A stretch of 64,000 bases of DNA from an uncultured Ectothiorhodospiraceae bacterium (lineage in GTDB: Bacteria > Pseudomonadota > Gammaproteobacteria > Nitrococcales > Nitrococcaceae): NCBI GenBank assembly GCA_913056385.1, contig CAJXND010000001.1:101129-165128 (forward strand), given 5' to 3'. Positions 57,835 to 64,000 of the stretch are shown here, piece by piece. Position numbers and translations under genes: made by a program. The notes beneath the pieces were generated by a model. It searched no databases. It was not told where the DNA came from and saw only the letters and a program-made list of their open reading frames with translations. The first letter of the stretch is position 1; every line of letters starts with the position of its first letter.

Positions 57835-58974
57835 TCAGATCGGAAAGACGAAGGTCTGGCTGGGGTCCAGATGGATATTGATCGGATCGTCCCGCTCGGG
57901 CAGAAACACGCCGGGCATATGGGCATGCATGTGGAATTCGTCATTGCCCTGATGCACGCACAGGTGGATGAAGCTCGCGCCGCCGAGCAGCCGTGACATC
58001 AGTACATGGCTGCCGCTGTGATCGCGGGGTCCGTCGCGGCTTTCCACCTGGAGGGCCTCCGGTCGGATCAGGACCTGAACGGCTGTTCCGTCGGCCAGAT
58101 GGCTGGCATCCACCGGTCCCACCGGGGTTTCCACCCGGCCGTCGGCCACGATCCCGCGCACCTCGTTGACGTCCCCGAAAAAGCGCACGACGAAGGGATC
58201 CTGCGGGTTGCAGTAGATCTCGGTGGGGTTGCCCTGCTGGACAATCCGCCCGTCACGCATCACGGCGATGCGATCAGCCATGAACAGGGCTTCTTCGGGG
58301 TCATGGGTGACCAGCAGGGTCGCGGTACCGTTGCGCTTGAGCAGATGCAGCGTGTCGTCCCGGATCCGGTCGCGCAGCCGGGCGTCGAGGCCGGAGAACG
58401 GTTCGTCCAGCAGCATGATCCGGGGCGAGGGGGCCAGTGCCCGTGCCAGCGCCACGCGTTGTTGCTGGCCACCCGAGAGTACATGGGGGAAGCTCTCGGC
58501 GAATGGCGCCAGTCCGAGCTGCGCGAGCAGTGCCCGCGAGCGCTGCTCCCGCTCCCGTGCCGATACCTTGGGCAGGCCGAAGCCGACGTTGTCGAGCACG
58601 CTCAGGTGCGGGAAAAGCACTGCATCCTGGAAAACCAGGCCGACATGACGTTGTTCCGGCGGTGTCCACACGCTGGAGCCGGAATCCGACATTAGCTGGT
58701 TGCCGATCCGCACGCGCCCCCGCTGGGGACGCTCCAGACCGGCTGCAAACCGCAGCAGGGTGGTTTTGCCGCAGCCCGAGGGGCCGAGCAGGCAGAGCAG
58801 TTCCTCGGGCTCGACACTCAGATTGATGTCATCGGCCGCCGTGACGGTGTCGAAGTCGTGACTGATTTCCTCCAGCTGCAGCGCCTCGCCGGCCGGGGCC
58901 GGGCATGGCGCCTGTACAGCGGCGACGCCGCCGGCGGGAAACCGCGAAACCAGGCTCTGTTGCTCTGCGCTCAT
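57835..58974 (-). CDS. Iron(III) ABC transporter ATP-binding protein (FbpC type)
   Basis: LCLLGPSGCGKTTLLRFAAGLERP; LSGGQQQRVALARALAPSPRIMLLDEPFSGLDARLRDRIRDD. Confidence 0.88.
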   Translation of the reverse strand: MSAEQQSLVSRFPAGGVAAVQAPCPAPAGEALQLEEISHDFDTVTAADDINLSVEPEELLCLLGPSGCGKTTLLRFAAGLERPQRGRVRIGNQLMSDSGSSVWTPPEQRHVGLVFQDAVLFPHLSVLDNVGFGLPKVSAREREQRSRALLAQLGLAPFAESFPHVLSGGQQQRVALARALAPSPRIMLLDEPFSGLDARLRDRIRDDTLHLLKRNGTATLLVTHDPEEALFMADRIAVMRDGRIVQQGNPTEIYCNPQDPFVVRFFGDVNEVRGIVADGRVETPVGPVDASHLADGTAVQVLIRPEALQVESRDGPRDHSGSHVLMSRLLGGASFIHLCVHQGNDEFHMHAHMPGVFLPERDDPINIHLDPSQTFVFPI

Positions 58975-59007
58975 GAGCGTGAGTTTCCGTCATTGGGCGG
59001 CGTTTTT

Positions 59008-59026
59008 GCAAGCGATTCTCATTGGC
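59008..59026. promoter_or_regulatory. Putative Fur box
   Basis: GCAAGCGATTCTCATTGGC; reverse complement matches 12 of 19 positions of GATAATGATAATCATTATC (hand count); adjacent to TTGACG-N17-TTGAAT promoter for the binding-protein gene. Confidence 0.6.
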
Positions 59027-59065
59027 GCTTGACGCCGGCCGGCCGGTTCGGTTGAATACGCTCAA

Positions 59066-59084
59066 GATGCGAATGGTTCGCATC
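59066..59084. promoter_or_regulatory. 19-bp perfect inverted repeat GATGCGAA-TGG-TTCGCATC, candidate operator
   Basis: 8-bp arms, 3-bp spacer, 35 bp upstream of the iron-binding protein ATG; Fur-box length. Confidence 0.5.
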
Positions 59085-59119
59085 CGCATTTAAATTGGTG
59101 GAATTTCAAGGAGACGATC

Positions 59120-60145
59120 ATGGCGAAGATGACCCGCGGGACGGCAGTGCTGCTGGGGGTGGGCCTGGCCGCCGGGGCCGGCGTGGCCGGTGCGCAGACG
59201 CTGAACCTCTATACCGCCCGTCACTACGATTCCGACGAGCAGTTGTACAGCGCCTTCGAGGATCGCACGGGCGTGGAGGTGAATGTCCTCCAGGGCGATT
59301 CGGATCAGCTGATCGAGCGCATCGAGCGTGAAGGCGAGGCGAGTCCTGCGGATGTCTTCATGACCGTCGATGCCGCCCGCCTGCGACGGGCCGAGGAGGC
59401 GGACATACTGGCGCCGGTGGAATCCGAGGTGCTGGTGGAGCGTATTCCCTCGGAGCTGCGGCATCCCGATGATCTCTGGTTCGGACTGAGCGAGCGGGTT
59501 CGGATCGTCTACTACGACACCGAGGTCTATGACGAGCCGCCGCTGGAGCGCTACGAGGAACTCGCCGATCCGCGCTTCGAGGGCGAGATCTGCATCCGCT
59601 CCTCCAATAATGACTACAACCAGTCGCTGGTTGCCTCCCTGATCGAGGCCAACGGCGTCGAAGCCACCGAGCAATGGGCCGAAGGGCTGGTCGACAACAT
59701 GGCTCGCACGCCGCAGGGCGGCGACACGGATCAGATCCGTGCCGTGGCAGCCGGCGAGTGCAGCATTGGCGTGGGCAACCACTACTACTGGGTCCGCCTG
59801 GCGCTGTCGGATGACCCGGCGGATCAGGCCGTCGCCGACCGCGTGGGCATGATCTTCCCCAACCAGGATGGTCGGGGTACCCACCGCAACATCGGTGGTG
59901 CCGCCATGGTGGCCGGTGCGCCGCATCCCGAGGCGGCCCGCGAGTTCCTCGAGTTCCTGGTCTCGGACGAGGCCCAGAAACTGTTCTCCGCCGGTAACAA
60001 TGAATTCCCGGCAGTCGAGGGCGTTGATCCCGTCGCGGTGCTGGAACCCTATGTGGACTACACGCTGGATGATCTCAACGTCGCCGTTCTCGGTGAGAAC
60101 AACGCCGAGGCCGTGCGCCTGATGGATCGGGCGGGCTGGCGTTAA
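59120..60145 (+). CDS. Iron(III) ABC transporter substrate-binding protein (FbpA/FutA type)
   Basis: TLNLYTARHYDSDEQLYSAFEDRTGVEVNVLQGDSDQLIERIEREGEASPADVFMTVDAARL; GEICIRSSNNDYNQSLVASLI; NIGGAAMVAGAPHPEAAREFLEFLVSDEAQ. Confidence 0.93.
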   Translation: MAKMTRGTAVLLGVGLAAGAGVAGAQTLNLYTARHYDSDEQLYSAFEDRTGVEVNVLQGDSDQLIERIEREGEASPADVFMTVDAARLRRAEEADILAPVESEVLVERIPSELRHPDDLWFGLSERVRIVYYDTEVYDEPPLERYEELADPRFEGEICIRSSNNDYNQSLVASLIEANGVEATEQWAEGLVDNMARTPQGGDTDQIRAVAAGECSIGVGNHYYWVRLALSDDPADQAVADRVGMIFPNQDGRGTHRNIGGAAMVAGAPHPEAAREFLEFLVSDEAQKLFSAGNNEFPAVEGVDPVAVLEPYVDYTLDDLNVAVLGENNAEAVRLMDRAGWR

Positions 60146-60175
60146 TTCGCAAGACTTTCCTCCCTTGGATTGATT

Positions 60176-60211
60176 GGCCGCGGTCGGGTGCGAACCCCGC
60201 CGCGGCCTTTT
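60176..60211 (+). terminator. Rho-independent terminator after the iron-binding protein gene
   Basis: GGCCGCGG...CCGCGGCC followed by TTTT. Confidence 0.8.
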
Positions 60212-60250
60212 CTGTCCCAGAGCCATGGATGTGGCGAAAGGGAGAGCGAG

Positions 60251-61063
60251 ATGACGATACCGGTCCTGATTGTCCTCGGCGTACTGGCCGCCATCGTCGT
60301 TGCCTCCTTCCGGGTGTTCCGGGAATACGAGCGGGCGGTGGTCTTCCTGCTCGGACGCTTCTGGAAGGTGAAGGGGCCCGGCCTGCGCCTGGTCATTCCC
60401 GTCATTCAGCAGGCCGTTAAGGTCGATCTGCGGCTGATTACCCTGGATGTGCCCTCCCAGGACGTGATCTCGAAGGACAATGTCACCGTCAAGGTCAACG
60501 CGGTGCTCTATTTCCGGGTCATGGATCCAGAGCGCGCGGTCATCCATGTCGAGGATTACTACGCAGCGACCAGCCAGCTGGCCCAGACGACGCTGCGCTC
60601 GGTTCTGGGCAAGCATGATCTCGACGAGATGCTCTCCGAACGCGACCGGCTCAACGCCGATATTCAGGAAATCCTCGATACCCAGACCGATGCCTGGGGC
60701 ATCAAGGTGGCCAATGTCGAGATCAAGCATGTCGACCTTGATGAGTCGATGATTCGGGCCATTGCCCGCCAGGCCGAGGCGGAGCGTAACCGCCGTGCCA
60801 AGGTCATCCACGCGGAGGGTGAGTATCAGGCGTCCCAGCAGCTTCTCCAGGCGGCCAACGTCCTCGCCGAGAACCCCCAGGCCATCCAGCTGCGTTATCT
60901 GCAGACCCTGAGTGACATTTCCATTGACAACGCCTCGACCATTGTCTTTCCTGTTCCGATGGACATGCTCAAGGCACTGGGCCCCGGCGCGCTGCAGACT
61001 GGCGGTGCACCGCTCAGTCCGGCTGGCCATGCCCCGTCGGGATCCCCGTCGGATGACGCCTGA
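60251..61063 (+). CDS. Slipin / stomatin-like SPFH-domain protein
   Basis: [68 protein letters not shown]. Confidence 0.92.
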   Translation: MTIPVLIVLGVLAAIVVASFRVFREYERAVVFLLGRFWKVKGPGLRLVIPVIQQAVKVDLRLITLDVPSQDVISKDNVTVKVNAVLYFRVMDPERAVIHVEDYYAATSQLAQTTLRSVLGKHDLDEMLSERDRLNADIQEILDTQTDAWGIKVANVEIKHVDLDESMIRAIARQAEAERNRRAKVIHAEGEYQASQQLLQAANVLAENPQAIQLRYLQTLSDISIDNASTIVFPVPMDMLKALGPGALQTGGAPLSPAGHAPSGSPSDDA

Positions 61064-61970
61064 CCCGCCCCTGCGCGATGCCGAACAGGACGTTATTACG
61101 GCGTTCCTTGATGCCCTGTGGATGGAGCGGGGGCTGGCCGATAATACGCTGAGCGCCTATGGCAGTGACCTGCGGGGGTTCGCCCGTTGGTTGGCGAGCC
61201 ATAGTGGCGCCGCGCTGTTGGCTGCGGATCGTGCCGATGTGATGGCCTATCTCGCGGCTCGCGTCTCGCAGGGGAATAGCCGGCGCAGCAGTGCCCGGCT
61301 GCTGTCGAGTCTGCGTCGCTTTTATCACTACCAGCTCCGCCAGGGCGCCGTCTCCATCGACCCCACTGCCCGTGTGGAATCGCCCAAACCCGATCGACCC
61401 TTGCCGGACGCTCTAACGGAGGCCGAGGTTGAGCGGCTGCTGAATGCGCCGGATACCGATTCGCTGATCGGACAGCGGGACCGCTGCATGCTCGAGGTGC
61501 TCTATGCCACCGGCCTGCGGGTCTCGGAGTTGGTGGGGCTGCGCATGGACCAGGTCAATCGCCACCAGGGCGTGGTGCGGGTGACCGGCAAGGGCGGCAA
61601 GGAGCGACTGGTGCCCCTCGGGGAATCGGCGCTGGATGCGTTGTCGGATTATCTGAACACCGTGCGGCCGCATCTGGCCCGTGGGGCATCGGACGCGGCC
61701 GTCTTTACCACCCGTCGCGGCGTCCGCATGACACGCCAGGCATTCTGGTACCGGATCCGCGACCATGCCCGGACGGCGGATATCACCAAACCCCTCTCAC
61801 CGCATACGCTGCGGCATTCATTTGCCACGCATCTGCTCAATCACGGGGCGGATCTCCGTGTCGTGCAGTTGCTGCTCGGCCACACCGACCTGTCGACCAC
61901 CCAGGTCTACACCCACGTGGCGAGGGCAAGGCTGCAGGCCCTGCACGCCGAGCATCACCCGAGGGGGTGA
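61053..61970 (+). CDS. xerD: Site-specific tyrosine recombinase XerD
   Basis: [61 protein letters not shown] 61053; track ORF over-extended. Confidence 0.93.
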   Translation: MTPDPPLRDAEQDVITAFLDALWMERGLADNTLSAYGSDLRGFARWLASHSGAALLAADRADVMAYLAARVSQGNSRRSSARLLSSLRRFYHYQLRQGAVSIDPTARVESPKPDRPLPDALTEAEVERLLNAPDTDSLIGQRDRCMLEVLYATGLRVSELVGLRMDQVNRHQGVVRVTGKGGKERLVPLGESALDALSDYLNTVRPHLARGASDAAVFTTRRGVRMTRQAFWYRIRDHARTADITKPLSPHTLRHSFATHLLNHGADLRVVQLLLGHTDLSTTQVYTHVARARLQALHAEHHPRG

Positions 61971-62294
61971 TCAGCGCTCCAGGTGCTGCAGCTTGTCCGG
62001 CTTGCCATCCCACTCCTCGGCATCCGCCGGCGGATCCTTCATTTCGGTGATCACCGGCCACTTCTGCGCCAGCTCGGCATTGAGTTCCAGGAAGTGCTCC
62101 ATCTCCCGGGGCAGGTCATCCTCGGAGTAGATTGCCTCTGCCGGGCATTCGGGCTCGCACAGCGTGCAGTCGATGCACTCATCGGGATCGATGGCGAGGA
62201 AGTTGGGCCCCTCGTGGAAGCAGTCCACGGGACAGACTTCGACGCAGTCGGTGTACTTGCATTTGATGCAGTTTTCAGTGACGACGTAGGTCAT
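61971..62294 (-). CDS. fdxA: Seven-iron ferredoxin FdxA
   Basis: [62 protein letters not shown]. Confidence 0.96.
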   Translation of the reverse strand: MTYVVTENCIKCKYTDCVEVCPVDCFHEGPNFLAIDPDECIDCTLCEPECPAEAIYSEDDLPREMEHFLELNAELAQKWPVITEMKDPPADAEEWDGKPDKLQHLER

Positions 62295-62303
62295 CGTTGA
62301 CTC

Positions 62304-62372
62304 CGGTAATCGTCGGTTGATTGGGCGCAGAGCCTAGGCCTGCGACGTGCGCTCATCAACCTACGGTTGCTG
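62304..62372. repeat. Long imperfect hairpin in the mutS-fdxA intergenic region
   Basis: Core GGTTGAT(T)GGGCGCA/TGCGCTCATCAACC (62315-62329 / 62348-62361), outer extension CGT/ACG and beyond to 62304/62372. Confidence 0.6.
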
Positions 62373-62399
62373 TGGTTTGGGGGCCGGCGTGGTGTTGCT

Positions 62400-64000
62400 T
62401 CACTCGAACAGACGTCGCAGTTCGTAGACAAGCGCGTGGGCCTGCCGTGGCGTGAGGTCATCCGGGTCGATGCCGGCAATGCGCGTCATGATGGCCTCCG
62501 CCGTCGGGTTCTCTGCGGCGGGTGGGGGAGCAGGCTCGGGCGTGGATACCGGTGCGCCGAAGAGCGACAGCTGCGGGGCCGCGGGCTCGCTGGCCTCGAG
62601 CCGGGCGAGCTTGGCCCGGGCGGTATCCAATACCGGCGCCGGCACACCGGCCAGGGCCGCGACCTGCAGACCATAGCTCTGGCTGGCCGGGCCATTGCGC
62701 ACGCTGTGCAGGAAGACGATTCGCTCGCCATGCTCGACCGCCTCGAGGTGGACGTTGCTCGCGGCCGGGTACTGCTCGGGCAGTGCGGTCATCTCGAAAT
62801 AATGGGTGGCGAAGAGCGTGAAGGCGCCGATCCGCTCGCAGAGTGCCTCGGCCGTGGCCCAGGCGAGGGCGAGGCCATCGAAGGTGCTCGTTCCCCGGCC
62901 GATTTCGTCCAGCAGCACCAGGCTTTCCCGGGTGGCGTTGTGGAGGATGTTGGCGGTCTCCGTCATTTCCACCATGAACGTGGACCGTCCGCCGGCCAGA
63001 TCATCGGAGGCGCCGATGCGGGTGAATATACGGTCGACCGGTCCGAAGCGGGCGGCAGCGGCCGGAACGAAGCTGCCGATGTGCGCCATAAGCGTGAGCA
63101 GGGCGATCTGGCGCATGTAGGTGGACTTGCCGCCCATGTTCGGCCCGGTGATCACCAGCATCCGGCGCTGGTCATCAAGATGGATGTCATTGGGGATGAA
63201 GGGGCTCTCGATGCTGCGCTCCACCACCGGATGGCGGCCGGCGGTGATCTCGATACCGGGCGTGCTGTCGAGTATCGGGCGGGTATAGTCCAGTGCCTCG
63301 GCGCGCTCGGCGAGGGCGCCGAGTGCATCCAGTTCGGCGAGCGCCCGGGCCAGGTCGAGAATCCGGTCGAGCCGCTCGCGCAGCCATTCGACCAGCGCTT
63401 CATACAGGGCCTTTTCACGCGCCAGCGCGCGCTCCCGGGCGGAGAGCACCTTGTCCTCGAATGTCTTCAGTTCCGGGGTGATGTAGCGTTCCGCACCTTT
63501 CAGGGTCTGGCGGCGGATATAGCGCGCCGGCGCCTGCTCGCTCTGTCCGCGGCTGATCTCGATGTAGTAGCCGTGAACGCGGTTGTAGCTCACCTTCAGA
63601 CTGGACAGCCCGGTCGCCTCGCGCTCGCGGGCCTCAAGATCGGTCAGAAAGCCGTCGGCGTTACGCGACAGGGCGCGGAGTTCATCCAGTTCGGCATCGT
63701 GGCCGTCGGCGATGACACCGCCGTCGCGGACCACCACGGGTGGCTGCTCGATAATGGCGCCCTGCAGGGTCTCCGACAGTTCCGGTCGTGGTGCGGCGTG
63801 ATCGGCCAGTGCCGAGAGCCGATGGTCGCTGAATCCGGCGAGGGCCTGCTCGAGGGCCGGCAGGGCAGCCAGCGTGTCGCGCAGACCGGCAAGATCCCGC
63901 GGTCGGGCCGATCCCATACCGATCCGCGCGGCAATCCGCTCGACATCCGCGCAGCCACGCAGGACCTCGCGCAGGGTCGTGCTGCCCCGGTCGAGGAGCG
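62400..64000 (-). CDS. mutS: DNA mismatch repair protein MutS, truncated by right window edge
   Basis: [76 protein letters not shown]; frame open to 64000, N-terminus outside window. Confidence 0.96.
   Translation of the reverse strand, partial: LLDRGSTTLREVLRGCADVERIAARIGMGSARPRDLAGLRDTLAALPALEQALAGFSDHRLSALADHAAPRPELSETLQGAIIEQPPVVVRDGGVIADGHDAELDELRALSRNADGFLTDLEAREREATGLSSLKVSYNRVHGYYIEISRGQSEQAPARYIRRQTLKGAERYITPELKTFEDKVLSARERALAREKALYEALVEWLRERLDRILDLARALAELDALGALAERAEALDYTRPILDSTPGIEITAGRHPVVERSIESPFIPNDIHLDDQRRMLVITGPNMGGKSTYMRQIALLTLMAHIGSFVPAAAARFGPVDRIFTRIGASDDLAGGRSTFMVEMTETANILHNATRESLVLLDEIGRGTSTFDGLALAWATAEALCERIGAFTLFATHYFEMTALPEQYPAASNVHLEAVEHGERIVFLHSVRNGPASQSYGLQVAALAGVPAPVLDTARAKLARLEASEPAAPQLSLFGAPVSTPEPAPPPAAENPTAEAIMTRIAGIDPDDLTPRQAHALVYELRRLFE

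Noticed and set aside
59090-61030. 646-aa minus-strand ORF
   Set aside because: Antisense to the iron-binding protein and slipin genes; spans a clear terminator.
61053-61970. Integrase of a mobile element
   Set aside because: C-terminal sequence matches chromosomal XerD; no attachment repeats, tRNA or cargo genes nearby.

Overview
A 64 kb, GC-rich, gene-dense window of bacterial chromosome. Gene content and synteny (hflD-mnmA, clpS-clpA-infA-bpt-aat, mutS-fdxA, ftsK-lolA-rarA-crcB-serS) point to a gammaproteobacterium, possibly a streamlined Ectothiorhodospiraceae-type halophile (inference only). It is almost all housekeeping and metabolic genes. I found no rRNA, tRNA, CRISPR, prophage or IS element. 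Main observations: (1) an unlisted 30-aa leucine-rich leader peptide (7099-7191) upstream of leuA, with an 11-nt leader segment complementary to the leuA ribosome-binding region, suggesting leucine-responsive attenuation; (2) a double-length UvrA truncated by the left edge, absent from the ORF track; (3) a co-directional run lexA-imuA-imuB-EamA transporter-dnaE2-OmpA-like-recQ behind a LexA box shared with divergent relA; (4) a long imperfect hairpin between mutS and fdxA; (5) a Fur-like box in a divergent iron transporter promoter; (6) convergent gene pairs whose stop codons abut or overlap at palindromes. Several track ORFs are over-extended (dnaE2, mnmA, EamA, acnA, xerD) or are antisense shadows. 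All coordinates and motifs were read by eye; no searches or folding programs were run.
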